Source: Ariolimax columbianus (taxonomy: Eukaryota > Mollusca > Gastropoda > Stylommatophora > Arionidae). From it: a stretch of DNA of 64,000 nucleotides. Below, piece by piece: positions 46,947 to 59,964 of this stretch (position 1 is the first letter of the stretch; each line of letters starts with the position of its first letter). The notes below the pieces were generated by a model, which was not told the DNA's origin, made no database searches, and saw nothing but the letters and a program-made list of their open reading frames with translations. The translations under genes were made by a program, and so were the position numbers. The stretch covers positions 42,105,664 through 42,169,663 of the forward strand of contig JAVGWX010000005.1 of NCBI GenBank assembly GCA_036924085.1, read 5' to 3'.

Positions 46947-49520
46947 CCATTCATTTCCGTGTCCAAGCACCCCGTTATATATCTTGCATACAGTATTCGG
47001 CGACTTGGATTGCTTTGTCATTTGCCTCCACCATGATTTGAGTCTGGTACTTTGTACCTGATATCCAAACATTGGGTGCCTGGGGTCGTGCTGTTTTTCT
47101 CGTTGGACTTCTGCTGAGACGCTCCTTCGGTTCTCGGTGGGTGCTATGCCAATTAATGGGGTATATTTGATCAATAGTGGTTGGGTTTCAGGCACCCTGA
47201 TACTATCCGACCCGCCTCATTTATTGCTGTATCAACTAGTTTCACGTGAGCAGAGTTTTTCCAGACTGGCGCATCGTATTCAGCTACGGAGAAACACAAG
47301 GCAAGTGTAGATGTCCGAAGGACTGATGGCTGTGCGCCCCTCCCCCCTCCCCCATGTTGTGCCGGTCAGTTTTCTGATTATATTTTTTCTTGCGTGTATC
47401 TTACGCTTTGTGTCTTGGCAGTGCGTTAGGTAAGACAATGTACGGTCTAACTTCACGCCTAGATATTTGGGAGCCGTGCAGTGTTCAAGTTCCTGCCATT
47501 GCCAACTAATATGAAGTTTTATTTTTGCCTCTGTTTCGAGGTGGGAGGCACATACCTGGGTTTTACTGGGATTTGGTTTTAGGTGATTCTCGCGGTAATA
47601 TTCTGCAAGGGCATTGAGAATACTTGACAGTTTGTTTTCCTTCCTCAAAACCTTTTTGTCATCAGCATATATGAATTTCCTTGCGTTTGTGTCCAGTGTC
47701 AATAGTATATATGTCAAATAGCATGGGTGCTAGGACACTTCCATGTGCCACGTCGTTGTTTTGGTTTCGCCATCTACTGTCTTTTTTCCCCATAGTTATA
47801 TAGAATCGCCTATATTTCAGGAGGCATTTTATGATAATGGTCAGACGCCAGTCTTTTGTCATGGTGTATTGCTTTGATAGTAGTCTCCGATGGTTTATTG
47901 TGTTATATGCTGCACTTAGATCAATATAAACCACTCCTGTAACCTGTTTGCGTTCGTAACCATCCTTTATAAATTGTGTCAGATTAAGGATTTGACTGCT
48001 GCAAGATTTTACAGGTCTGAAACCAGCTTGTTCCTTGATCAGCATCTTGTCTATCGAGGGGGAGATGTGGTTCAGGGTCAGCCTTTCGAAGATCTTATAC
48101 ATGTAACATAACAGCGATACTTGACGGAAATTCTTAGGTTCGGTTGGTGGTTTAATCAGCGGAACCACATGAGATTTCCTCCAGATCTTATGAATTTGCA
48201 TTATCAATACACGTGTTCATGAGCTTTAGCTACCATTTGATTGTTTCTGGTCCGAATTTTTTCATTTGTTCTGTTCTCAGCTCATCGGGACCAGCTGCTT
48301 TATTGTTTTTCATTTGATTAATTGCATGATTTATTTCCTCTATGGAGAAGGGTGTGTTCATTGCGTCATTCTCATTCTCACATTGACGTTGGGTCTTTGT
48401 TTGTTCAGTTTTGTGATTGATTTTCCCATTCTTCAGTGGTTGGTGGGCTATTTGGTTCGGGGTAACCTGCATTATCCCTATAGGAGCGCTTGTTTGATCG
48501 TTACTGAGGTTTTTTTTTATAAGTTTCCAGGCTCGTTGGCTGCTTTTTTTTTTTCATGTACAAGGCGACACCCCATTTCTGTTTTGAAGTCTGCGTTGGC
48601 ATGGCGGAGGTCTTCCCTAGCCTGGATGGTTTCTTCATCGAATGGGTCACTTTCAAATAGTGGTTTATATTTCTCATTTAGTACCTTGGAGTCTTCATTA
48701 AGGCCAGGGACATACTTGGTTTTACAGCCTCTTGGTATATGGCGTCTGGAGATTAATTTTGTTAGCTCTATAAAAGCATCATACTTTTGAGGCGCTGGCT
48801 CCACCTCTTCATCTAATTTGTACATGAATGTGTCCCATTTTGCTCGTTTACTGTTGAACCGTCTTTTGAAAGGTAAATTCTGTGGTTCGACTACTGATGT
48901 GATGATGTATGAGATGGGCCTGTGCTGTGTTCGTGGTATATGTTTCTCTATACCTTTCGTCACTTGATGTATTGTTGTATCATTAACAAATAAGATGTCA
49001 GGGTTATACCCTCTTCGTCATCTGCCGCTGTTAAAGAATGCTGGTAGCTTTCGGTCATGCACAAGTTGTAGTCTAGCCTGCTCTGCCCAATCCTCCAGTT
49101 TATCGGCATTGGTGTCTGTCTCATTATATCCCCATGTCGTACTGGTTACACCAAAAACGATGCCTATTACCAGTTGAACCGAAGAGAGCAGGTCGTTGTC
49201 TTCAGACTTCGCACTGGCCACAACAGACTGAGGTACCACCTATTCAACAAACTGAAGATAGGGTGTACCGACGAATGCCCGTGCGGTACTGGTAAAATTA
49301 CCACTGAACATCTGCTGCAGAACTGCCCGACATACGAGGATCAGAGAGAGCAGATGTGGCCATTGCCAATGGAACTGCAAGACAAGCTGTATGGTAGTGG
49401 CGAGAGTCTCAGGATGACCGCCGCTTTTTTCGAGAAAATAATGGTTACTGTCTGACTGTGTACGCAGAAGAAGAAGAAGAATATCCCCATGTCGTGTTGT
49501 GACAGTTAACATGAAATATA
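46947..49520 (-). pseudogene. LINE F (jockey-like), inserted in the RNase H of LINE E
   Basis: On the minus strand it begins in the endonuclease (CHNTTWGYNETDTNADKLED, split by a family A insertion). A linker follows (MTKGIEKHIPRTQHRPISYI), then an RT with EQAGFRPVKSCSSQILNL, GVVYIDLSAAYNTINHRRL, GSVLAPMLFDIYT and FIYADD (about 47668), and then YLGVKLDRTLSYLTH. The frame is moderately broken. TATCCATAT occurs at 46938-46946 and 49521-49529 and could be a 9-bp TSD. No RNase H is seen, consistent with the jockey superfamily. Confidence 0.75.
49141..49480 (+). mobile_element. 340-bp 5'-truncated family A insertion
   Basis: Only the last 97 codons of pol (from TGYTKNDAYYQLNRREQVVV), the 3' UTR and a GAA tail are present. 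Sequence is nearly identical to the intact copy. A perfect 15-bp TSD, ATATCCCCATGTCGT, flanks it (49126-49140 and 49481-49495). It lies within the endonuclease part of LINE F, in the opposite orientation. Confidence 0.95.
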
Positions 49521-49529
49521 TATCCATAT

Positions 49530-49828
49530 GACATTCGGCAAGAGTTGAGCATAGAGGAGAACTGGTTTATCAATTCCATTTTGGCTAGAAAATGCAAATA
49601 CTTTCGTCACATCAAGAGACACAACGGTCTTGAGAGAACGGTGATGAAGGCATGGTGCCAGGCAAAAGAGGAAGGGGTATACCAAGAAGACGATGGCACA
49701 AAGATATCCAGGAATGCCTGAGTATGACAGGGGCGGAAGCTGGTGTTTTGGCAAGGGAACGAGTTTCTTTCAAACAGACTGTGATGGGAGCGACGTTCTA
49801 TAAAGGACATGCTACATGATGATGATGC
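49530..49828 (+). mobile_element. RTE-like 3' fragment with ATG-repeat tail
   Basis: This severely 5'-truncated copy starts at DIRQELSIEENWF, runs through CKYFRHIKRHNGLERTV and ends GGACATGCTACATGATGATG. It matches the 3' end of 37964-39542. It abuts the LINE F boundary directly, so its own TSD cannot be separated from that of LINE F. Confidence 0.8.
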
Positions 49829-50894
49829 AATACACGGATATGTAAATATTAAAGTTTTGTGATTCATGCGGCGAAAACCATTCAAATAATGAATTGGAGG
49901 CCGAGGCTTTAAAAATAGCAGTCAAGATTTTGCACCAACAGCTTCAATTTGGTGAATTGTTTTCGATGGATTTTTTAATTTGTAGTGACTCCATGTCGAT
50001 TCTGAAGGCGATGAAGAACACCCTCATACAAAGAAATGGAGATATTCTTGGTGGGGAGGGCGATCAGCAACATCATCACTGCACACGGAATAAATGTCAC
50101 ATTGCAATAGATCACTGGACATAGTGGGCTACATTAGTAATGGCCGACAGATTGGCAAAAACAGTGGCCTCGAAACAACAATTGGATAGACCCTGCAGTA
50201 ACCACATAGTAAAACGAATTATTAAGAATAATACTCGAAAAATCCTGATGAACTGGTGGGCGACTAGAACAACAGGTCGCAGTGTATTTGGCGAAATAAC
50301 ACAGCCAAAAAGTAACGATGACATAAATAAACTACGTAGAAAAGATCAAAGTCATATCTTTCAGTTCCAAACAGGACATGCCAGTTAATGGCCACTTAAA
50401 CCGTGCAGGCATTGCTCTCATCCTGATGAAACTGTTCGACATCTACTCATTGAGTGTAAGGCGCTTGCGGACATGAGGAACATATTCTTACAATCACTGC
50501 CGACAATTGCTAACACACTGTACGGAGCAGTGAAACAACTGAAGAAGACCTGTATCTATATAAGAATGGCATTGGGCTGTCAAGAGCAGGCTTGTTCAGC
50601 AGCTATGGGATAGCAACAACATACACAATCAATAAGTAAAACACATGACAAATTTCACATACCTGGTAAACATAATCTCAGCATATGGCAAAAGGAGACA
50701 CTGAAATTCAACACGTATGCAATAAAGCACGTTAAATCATTAGGCAAATGTCCCCGATATTACAATGTAAACACGTTACAATGGATACAAAAAGAATACC
50801 GTACAACACGATATTTCTACCCATTATGTGCTATCAGTGCTAGAATTGAACATTGACAAGCAAAGATAAAAGAAACAATGTAACAGTTCAGTTC

Positions 50895-53200
50895 AGGTGC
50901 CATCTCCGCATCGAAGGTCGACTGTAATGGATCTTCAGTGTATTCTATCTCTTGCCGTAATTGTGCAATCTGAAATGCTTTTTCCAGTCCATCGCCTGAT
51001 GTTATCCACCCACTTAAAGCGTTGTCTGCCTATTAACGACTGTCTTCCGTCCTACCCTCCAGTATGGTATTCAACAAAAAGGTACTCTTGTTATATAACC
51101 AAAATAACGTAACTGTTTAACCCTAGTTTTAGGTAATTAATTATCTTTTCACCCCGACTTTTCCAATACCTTGCAATTGGTTTTCTTCTCTTTCCAAGAA
51201 ATGCGACTAAATTTTCTATATACCCACATTTCAAAAGCTTCAATAGCCTTTTCCAACTTATTATTCATTGTCCATGTTTCTGCGCCATAAAGTAGTGACT
51301 GGAATACATAACACCTGACAATTCACATTTTCAAATTCTGATTTATCTGTTTGGATGTCAGCATGTGTCACATGTGTCGAATGTAGTCGAATATTATCTT
51401 GGCCATACCTATTCAATGTGATATGGTGATATCCAAGCAGAGCTAATACAAGCAGGAGAGGAGGCGAATGCTCGAGTCTATCACAAGCTGTGTTAACAGA
51501 TATGGCACAGTGCAGAGTGGCCAAAAGCATGTAAGAAATCAATTTATTTTCCCCTCCCCAAAAAGGCAACCTGAAGCTGTGCCCAAACTACCGAACTATC
51601 GCGCTGATCAGCCACTCTATCAAGATACTCCTGCGAATCCTATTAAGAAGGATAGAGAAAAGGTTTGAATCTGAAATTCACGTAGTCCAGACAGGTTTTA
51701 GGAAAGACAGAGGGGCCAAGGACCACATATTCAATTTAAGGAATATCTACTAAAAATGTAGAGAGTTTAATGTAGACCTGTACACATGTTTCGTTGACTG
51801 CACCAAGGAGTTAGACACTGTAAAACATCAAAATCTGTGGAACGTAATGAAGTAAATGGGGTTTCTCTTGCATATAGTAAATCTCATTGAAACATTATAC
51901 CAAGATCAACAAGCCGCTGTCCGAGTATCTGGGCAAACATCACATTGGTTTGCAGTAATAAAGGGAGTCCTACAGGGATGTATCCTCTCACCTTATCTGT
52001 ACAACATATATGCGGAATGTATAATGAGAAATGTTCGAGAAGACGAGAACATTGCAAGTTTCGACCCAATTACGATTGGAGGGTACGAGATTCCAGAGTT
52101 ACGATACGCAGAGATACTATCAAGAAGTGCAGAAGGGCTAGGACAGCTACTTTCAGCCGGTAATGGACATAGTAAAGATCAAAACCTGTTCATAAACATA
52201 AAAAAACTAAGATAATGACGACCGACAAAACACAATGTCAGCATAAATTTACAGTGGGTGGTAAGGAAATAGATCAGGTTACACATTTTGAATATCTGGG
52301 CTCCAGAATTGACAAAAACGGCGACTGCTCGAAAGAAATCAGAAGAAGAATAGCTATGGCAATGCAGAGACTGAACAGCCTGAATAAATTATGACAGAGC
52401 ACCAACAAAATGATAAAAGTAAAAATCTTGAGAGTCTGTGTTTTTCATGTGGCAGCTTATGGCTGTGAATCATGGACGATTACCAAAACTTCTAGAAAAA
52501 GAATCGAATCCTTCGAGTCAAAATGTTACAGAAAGATCCTCAAAATTCCCTTAACAGAGAAAAAAAAACAAATGTAGACATTCAGCAAAAGTTGAGCATA
52601 GAGGAGAACTGGTTTATTAATTCCATTTTGGCTAGAAAATGCAAATACTTTGGTCACATCATGAGACACAACGGTCTTGAGAGAACGGTGATGGAAGGTA
52701 TGGTGCCAGGTAAAAGAGGAAGGGGTAGACCAAGATGACGATGGCACCAAGATATCCAGGAATGCCCGGGTATGACTGTGGCGGAGGCTGGAGTTTTGGC
52801 AAGAGAACGAGTTTCTTTCAGACAGACTGTGATGGGAGCGACGTTCTACAAAGGACATGTTACATGATGATGATGATACCTATTCTCTTTCTGATTTCTT
52901 TTTCACAGCTGCCTTCTTCCGTTATTATATGATCTAGATATGAGAAACGTTGTACCTGTTCAAGTAGTTGATCTTTTATTGTTATCTGCATACATGGTTT
53001 CTTGTCACTTTTCCCAATTATCGTAGTCTTTGTTTTCTTTATGTTTATCGTTTAATCCACTCTTGCCTAACTGTGTTTATTGTTGTCACAAATTTCTGTA
53101 ATTATTGCTTACTTTTTGCCATCAAAACGTTATCATCTGCATATCTAAGATTGTCCATTGCCACTCCAATGACAAGCGCCGGCATATCATCTATCTGAAT
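50895..53200 (-). pseudogene. LINE K remnant, minus strand, split by an RTE-like copy
   Basis: The right part (52886-53200) reads LRYADDNVLMAKSK, the RT active-site region. The left part (50895-51404) ends with GRQRFKWVDNIRRWTG and DRIHWRSIVDLRCGDGT, a typical LINE C-terminus. Removing the RTE-like insertion joins the two. Many stops. Neither the endonuclease nor a tail was recognised. Confidence 0.65.
51415..52875 (+). mobile_element. RTE-like LINE copy, 5'-truncated, with 10-bp TSD
   Basis: The copy is collinear with the reverse complement of 37964-39450 and ends GGACATGTTACATGATGATG. ATACCTATTC occurs at 51405-51414 and 52876-52885 and defines the insertion. RT motifs include FRKDRGAKDHIFNLR and IKGVLQGCILSPYLYNIYA. 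The YADD region is damaged (RYAEILSRS, about 52100), and stops occur near 51750, 51855 and 52215. The terminal part (LSIEENWFINSILARKCKYF, RGRGRPR) is nearly intact. Confidence 0.88.
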
Positions 53201-53249
53201 ATTGGTTCTGTGTAGATATTGAAATGAAACAGAGAGGCATACGTATAAT

Positions 53250-53442
53250 TGCATCTGTGTTTACGGAAACCGAGAGGCCTTTGCATAATGCTTGGAGTAA
53301 CAATTATAGATACAATGAGAATCGAAGATATTAGAAAACAAGTAGGTACAACACCAATACTAGACCTCATCAAGAGACAGCAAACCAAATGGTTCGACCA
53401 GGTGACACGTCAAACACCAGGTAGTATCCATGAGAAACGCTA
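53250..53442 (+). pseudogene. LINE C-terminal fragment
   Basis: A 64-codon frame reads LCIMLGVTIIDTMRIEDIRK, then VGTTPILDLIKRQQTKWFDQ. This is the GVTxxDxxRxEDIR...W-F type block near the C-terminus of RTE/jockey-like pol. No further part was recognised. Confidence 0.55.
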
Positions 53443-53449
53443 GAAAAGG

Positions 53450-53825
53450 GGTGCAAACCGTAGAATGCAAAAGGGTTGGACAAAAGGGAGATCAAATGAC
53501 AATGTCCTCGTTAAAGTAGGCGAAAAAAACATTTCCGGTCCAGATGAAAGCTAGTAACTCTGCTTTCTATGATTTGCAAATAGCCAGGGTCTTTATCTCG
53601 TATGAACAGAAAGTCGGTCCATATGTACGACCTACAGGAACCTTAATTAGTGTAGACGGGACCAGCAATTTACAGGTGATTTACGACTGTTTTTAAACAA
53701 TAATGCTCAAATACAAGGTAGATGGGAAATATTGCGTACGATGACAACAAACGGCAAGGTGAAGAACACAGGCATTGGGCTGACAAACAAAGCGGCCACT
53801 TTAAATGTGTGTGGCTCTTTCATCA
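53450..53825. other. Interval without recognised gene
   Basis: No signature was recognised between the LINE fragment and the old family A relative. Confidence 0.4.
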
Positions 53826-54906
53826 TAGAGAATATACCAAGAAGAGTACACAGCTCCATGTTTGCAGACGATCTGGATATGTGGACCTCTTAAACAAATC
53901 TCACAGTAGCAAACAATCGGATGCAGCAGGTCCTAACATCATTGGAGGAGAGGGCGGAATCATATGGCTGGTCAAAATAAATGAAGAAAAAACAACATGT
54001 ACGATATTCTCGCTTTCAAATAAACAACCAGAAAACCAAAATAAGTCTTAACGGCAAATATCTGCAGCCAAACGACAACCCAAACTACTTGGGAGTCACA
54101 TTTTATCGGTGCATGACATGGAAAAGTCAGATCGAGAGAAACCAAATGAGAGCCAGACAAAGAATGGCAATCATGAGGAAACTTGCTGGCACAAGCTGGG
54201 GAGCAGACAAAAGAATACTCAAGAAACTGTACACTGGAAGAGTGAGACCAGTTCTCGAGTATGGCATTGGCAACAGCAGCAAACGCGAACCTTGATAACA
54301 TTAGCAAACTCCAAAACCAAGCCATGAGAGTTATAACAGGAGGCATGAAGTCAACGCCAATTGTAGAACTTGAAAAGATTACAAATCTGCAATCCATGAC
54401 CGACAGAAGAGACTGCAGAGCCCAGCAGCAAGCAGAGAAACTCAGAAGACTGACAGACCATCCAATGCATCAGAGACTAAATCGATTTGGAAATGGGAAA
54501 CTAAAGCAGTGAAACTTTCCAAAAATAGCCAAAGCAAAGATGAGCGAAGACCCTATGAACACCATGACAACACCAAAGCCAAAACATACTGTACGCAAAC
54601 CCATCTGGAAGCAGCATATCATTCCAGAGGTGGTAGAAATATTACCAGGTATTGGAAACAAAAACAGCCAGACTGAAAAAGAAAGAAGAGACATAGCCCT
54701 GAGGTAAATAGCGAAAAACTACCCAAGCATGGACTGGACTCATGCACACACCGACGGTTCTGTAATAGACACAACACAGAATGGAGGGGCAGGGGTATTC
54801 CTGAGCCTAACAAATGGTAGAAAAATAACACTGTCAGTGGCAACTGAAAAATTTTCAAGCAGAGGCACTGAAGGCTGCAGTAAAAGCAATGCTGACAGGT
54901 GAAAGC

Positions 54907-54992
54907 AATGAAAGCCAGATAGTCCTGTTTACAGATGCCGTGGCCGTAGTTACAGCACTAAAAAGCCAGAAAAATACTGAACTTAATGATTT
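54907..54992. repeat. 86-bp target-site duplication, left copy
   Basis: This copy matches 57685-57770 over 86 bp with a single mismatch (GCCGTGG versus GCCCTGG). The two flank the minus-strand family A insertion exactly at its tail and its truncated 5' end. Confidence 0.85.
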
Positions 54993-57684
54993 CTTCTTCT
55001 TCTTCTTCTGCGTACACAGTCAGACAGTAACCATTATTTTCTCGAAAAAAGCGGCGGTCATCCTGAGACTCTCGCCACTACCATAGAGCTTGTCTTGCAG
55101 TTCCACTGGCAATGGCCACATCTGCTCTCTCTGATCCTCGTATGTCGGGCAGTTCTGCAGCAGATGTTCAGTGGTCATTTTACCAGTACCGCACGGGCAT
55201 TCGTCGGTACACCCTATCTTCAATTTGTTGAAAAGGTGGTACCTCAGTCTGTTGTGGCCAGTGCGAAGTCTAAAGACAACGACCTGCTCTCTTCGGTTCA
55301 ACTGGTAATAGGCATCGTTTTTGGTGTAACCAGTATGTTCGGTTTCCCATTTGGACATGTACCTGGCTTTGATAAGCCGTTTTGACTCTTCGTACGTCAT
55401 ACTGGTATCTGTTTGTGGTAGCCTTGCACCTTCTTTTGCCAGTCTGTCTGCCTCCTCGTTACCTTGGATGTTGCAGTGTGACGAAACCCACTGTACCACT
55501 ACCCTTTTTGGTGCGGACTGCTGGCACAGTTTGCAGAGTGCTGCTCTTAAGTCATTAAGCTCAGTGTTTTTCTGGCTTTTTAGCGCTGTGACTACTTCGA
55601 GAGCATCTGTCAGCAGGACTATATGGCTCTCATTTTCACTGTGTGTTACCATTTCTTCCACTGCCGCCCTCAGTGCCTCTGCTCTGAAATTGCTTGTGTA
55701 CTTGCCAGTAGCGAATGACAGTGTTATTTTTCTGCCATTTGGTAGGTTCAGGAATGCTCCTGCCCCTCCGTTCTGTGTAGTGTTTGTTACAGAACCGTCG
55801 GTGTATGCATGGGTCCAGTCCATGCTTGGGTAGCTTTTCGTTATGAAGCTTAGGGTAGTGTCTCTCCTTTCTTTTTCACTCTGGCAGTTTTTGTTTGCAA
55901 TACCTGGTATATTTTCTACCACCTCTGGAAATATATCCTGCCTCCAAGTAGGTTTTCGTACAGTAGTGATGGGTTTTGGTGTTGTTAGTGCGTTTATGGG
56001 ATCTTCGTGCATCTTTGCTTTGGCTATTTCTGCAAAGTTTCTCCGCTTTAGTTTCCCATTTCCCAAATTGTTTAGTCTCTGGTACATTGGATGGTCCGTC
56101 AGTCTTCGGAGTTTCTCTGACTGCAGCTGGGCTCTGCAGTCTCTTCTATCGGTCATGGATTGCAGTTTTGTAATCTTTTCAAGTTCTACAATTGGCGTTG
56201 ACTTCATGCCACCTGTTATAATTCTCATGGCTTGGTTTTGAAGTTTGTTAACTTTATCGAAGTTCGCCTTCGCTGCTGTTGTCCATGCCGCAATGCCATA
56301 CTCGAGAACTGGTCTCACTCTTCCAGTGTACAGTTTCTTTAGTATGCCTTCGTCTGCTCCCCAGCTTGTGCCAGCAAGTTTCCTCATGATCGCCATTCTT
56401 TCTCTGGCTTTCATTCGGTTTCTCTCAATCTGACTTTTCCATGTCATGCGCCGATCAAATGTGACTCCCAGATAGGTTGGGTTGTCGTTTGGCTGCAGGA
56501 TTTTGCCATTTAGGCTTAATTTGGTACTTTGGGGTTTTAATGAGAGCGAGAATATTGTGCACGTGGTTTTCTCCTCGTTTATTTTCACCAGCCATGAGTT
56601 CGCCCACTCTTCCAGCGATGTTAGGGCCGTTTGCATCCGATTTCTTGCTATGGTGAGATTCTTTTCAGAGGTCCACATAGTCAGATCGTCTGCAAACATT
56701 GAGCTATGGACTCTTCTTGGTATATTCTCTGTAATATCGTTTATATATACCAGGAAGAGTGTGGGTGACAATACTCCCCCTTGGGGTACTCCCTGCTCGA
56801 GTGTCACCTTTTTGCTCATCTGCCCTTGTACTTGGACTCTGGCCGTTCTTTGTTTGAGGTAGTGGCTGATCCACTTGTACATCTTCCCACAGACATCACT
56901 TCTTCTTAGCTTGACTCTAAGTCCATCCTTCCAGACTTTGTCAAATGCCTTTTCCAGATCCACCCAAACAGCTACTGTGTGTTTCTGTGCCTGGTAGGCA
57001 TCTTCTATCTCCTGGGCTATGAGGATGACCTGGTCCTCAGTGGATCTGTGCTGTCTAAAGCCGGCTTGCTGTGGAATTAGTATTCGTTTTTCTTCCAGAT
57101 GCCACATCAGTCTGGTGTTTATCATCCGTTCCATCAGCTTGCCGACACAGCTCAGTAGGCTTATGGGCCTGTATCCATTCGGATCTGTTTTGTCCTTTCC
57201 TGTTTTTGGTACTGGTACCAGTATTGCATCTTTCCATGCCTGGGGTACAATACCCCTTTTCCAGATTTGGTTCAGGACTGATAGTAGTTTTTTCTTCGCT
57301 GTTTGGCCCAGCCCCATCAGCATTTCGTTTGTTATCCCGTCTTTTCCGGGAGATTTCCTTTTCTTTAGTGTTCTCATAGCCTTTTCCATTTCGCGCATTG
57401 TTAGTTTGGCCATCATGTGCTCTTCAGGAGCCGTATTTATGTTTTCGTGTCCCTTTAGCTCTTCGCTAATGTCTGTATGCTTATCTGCAGGGACCTCGAT
57501 GTGGTTTGCTCTGGCATAGTGATCGACAAAGGCGTTTGCGGCTTTCTTACCTGTGATCAAGTTCTCGCCCTGCTTGATAGTAATTTGTTTATTTGACGGG
57601 GTTTCGTCATTCATGGCTCTGACTAGCTTCCATAGCTTGTTCCCTTCTTTGTCCAGGTTTAAACTTTCCGTTTTATTTATTTTT
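54993..57684 (-). mobile_element. 5'-truncated family A LINE copy with open RT-RNase H frame
   Basis: A 2.69-kb copy reading right to left. It keeps an 864-codon frame (57614-55020) from MNDETPSNKQ through the whole RT (VDLEKAFDKVW, GVPQGGVLSP, FADD) and RNase H (YTDGSV, LLTDAL, EEADRLAKEG) to the C-terminal cysteine motif. The endonuclease is missing through 5' truncation. A two-codon deletion lies at the RNase H glutamate block (RAEAL in place of RAEAEAL). The tail is GAA repeats. It is flanked by an 86-bp duplication, far longer than the 8-15 bp of other copies. Confidence 0.94.
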
Positions 57685-57770
57685 AATGAAAGCCAGATAG
57701 TCCTGTTTACAGATGCCCTGGCCGTAGTTACAGCACTAAAAAGCCAGAAAAATACTGAACTTAATGATTT
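57685..57770. repeat. 86-bp target-site duplication, right copy
   Basis: Right-hand partner of 54907-54992. It continues without a break into the old family A relative, showing that it is host sequence. Confidence 0.85.
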
Positions 57771-58117
57771 AAGAGCAGTACTCTGTCAACTATGCCAGCA
57801 GTCCGCACCAAAAAGAGTAGTAGTACATTGGGTTCCATCCCACTGTAACATTCAAGGCAACGAGGAGGCAAACAGACTGGCAAAATAAAGTGCACGATTA
57901 CCACAACCAGATTCTAGTGTGACCTACGAAGAGTCCAAAAGGTGTATTAGGGCCAGATACATAGCCAAATGGGAAACAGAGCATACTGCCTACACACAAA
58001 ATGATGCCTATTACCATAGAGCAGGTCATGGTCTTCAGACTCCGCACAGGCCGCAACAGACTGAGGTAACATCTATTCAATAAACTGAAGATAGGTGGCA
58101 CTGACGAATGCACCTGT

Positions 58118-58765
58118 ATCTGGGGTAGTTGTCTCGCCGCCGCGATTCAATTTCAACCAGTGTTCGTAAAGCGATCTCAGTCCCGCCAGGCGAAGCGATA
58201 GCGCGTGCTTACGGAAAACGCTCGCCTGCCTTTCCCCGTAGAGCTATTGGGGTGCGGTTTGTTGTGGCGTCTCCTCCCCCAAGGTGCGCTTCTCTGGTCC
58301 GTATCAGGAAACGTTGTCGGTCCGTGGTGATTTATCTAAGGCTTATAGCAGAGCTCGACAGTTCGTCTCGCTGGTGGTCAGACTCTCGCAAAGAGCTTGT
58401 GACCGGCAAATGAAAAGCAGGAATCGTGCCTCAAGGCCCTGTGTTCTCCAGGGGAACAACCCTCGGGAGAAGGGCGGGCCGGCAGGCAGGCCAAATTGTC
58501 TCTAGTCCCAGTGAAATTCATCGCCGAGGTCGTTGGGATCCGTTCTGCACAGAGCGCTGCCATCCCTCCTCGAGCGAGCCCGGTCCGTCGGTCGTCTGGT
58601 GCGTGTAGGGGCCCCTGCCAGGCGGTCCTAGGTCGACGGAGTGAGGGACGGGTGGAACAACCGTCCGTCCATCCCGTCAGTCGGTCCCTGCGGCCGTCCC
58701 AGTGAGGCTTTTCACACACCCTTCCTCCGCCGACCGGTGTGTGCTGTACGCACGTGTCCGACAGA
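58118..58765 (+). pseudogene. Pre-rRNA 5' ETS-like segment, second copy
   Basis: Collinear with 13282-13912 and starting at the same nucleotide, directly preceding 18S. Length differs slightly through small indels. ETS identity is inferred from position. Confidence 0.6.
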
Positions 58766-59915
58766 TATCTGGTTGATCCTGCCAGTAGTCATATGCTTGT
58801 CTCAAAGATTAAGCCATGCATGTCTAAGATCACACTGTCTCACGGTGAAACCGCGAATGGCTCATTAAATCAGTCGAGGTTCCTTAGATGACACGATCCT
58901 ACTTGGATAACTGTGGCAATTCTAGAGCCAATACATGCTTACCAAGCTCCGACCCTCGCGGAAAAAGCGCTTTTATTAGTTGAAAACCAATCGTCGTTTC
59001 CCCTCGCGGGGTTGCGGCGTCCCCACTGGTGACTCTGGATAACTTTGTGCTGATCGCATGGCCTCATGTGCCGGCGACGCATCTTTAAAATGTCTGCCCT
59101 ATCAAATGTCGATGGTACGTGACATGCCTACCAAGGTTGTAACGGGTAACGGGGAATCAGGGTTCGATTCCGGAGAGGGAGCATGAGAAACGGCTACCAC
59201 ATCCAAGGAAGGCAGCAGGCGCGCAACTTACCCACTCCCGGCACGGGGCGGTAGTGACGAAAAATAACGATACGGGACTCTTTCGAGGCCCCGTAATTGG
59301 AATGAGTACACTTTAAACCCTTTAACGAGGATCTATTGGAGGGCAAGTCTGGTGCCAGCAGCCGCGGTAATTCCAGCTCCAATAGCGTATATTAAAGTTG
59401 TTGCAGTTAAAAAGCTCGTAGTTGGATCTCAGGCGCAGGCCGGCGGTCCGGTTCGCGCTGGTTCACTGCCCGTTGTCTCCTGCCCTACCGTCTGCCGGCT
59501 CTCTCCCACGGGTGCTCTTCACTGAGCGTCCTGGGTGGCCGGCGCGTTTACTTTGAACAAATTAGAGTGTTCAAAGCAGGCCTCGGCATGGAATAATGGA
59601 ATAGGACCTCGGTTCTATTTAGTTTGTTATCGGAACTGGAGATAATAATTAACAGGGACAAACTGGGGCATTCGTATTGCGGCGTTAGAGGTGAAATTCT
59701 TGGATCGCCGCAAGACGAGCTACTGCGAAAGCATTTGTCAAGAATGTTTTCATTAATCAAGAACGAAAGTCAAATGCGCGAACACGATCAGATACCGTCG
59801 TAGTTCTGACCATAAACGATGCCGACTAGCGATCCGCAGGAGTTGCTTCGATGACTCTGCGGGCAGCTTCCGGGAAACCAAAGTGTTTGGGTTCCGGGGG
59901 AAGTATGGTTGCAAA

Positions 59916-59964
<49 letters not shown>

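Larger units (their letters stand above)
43130..50640 (+). pseudogene. LINE E, near full length but decayed, carrying nested insertions
   Basis: A possible leader (43130-43767) precedes a 176-codon frame that includes the endonuclease start (LNTLQLNISGLQNKATELN, about 44065). Further pieces are LLVGDCNAHMPNLGC (about 44405) and GSDHRPIL (about 44640). RT pieces include YRPVSLTSCLGKVVERM (about 45510), GVSIDLHQAYARV, EEGQPHGSPLS and YLGVTLDRH (about 46200). The RNase H starts at DFTDGSAFKS (about 46890) and is interrupted at 46946. It resumes at 49829 with CGENHSNNELEAEALKIA and MADRLAKT (about 50140), ending in a CRHCSHPDE...H...C motif. LINE F, a family A copy and an RTE fragment are nested inside. 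Stops and shifts are frequent. Confidence 0.7.
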
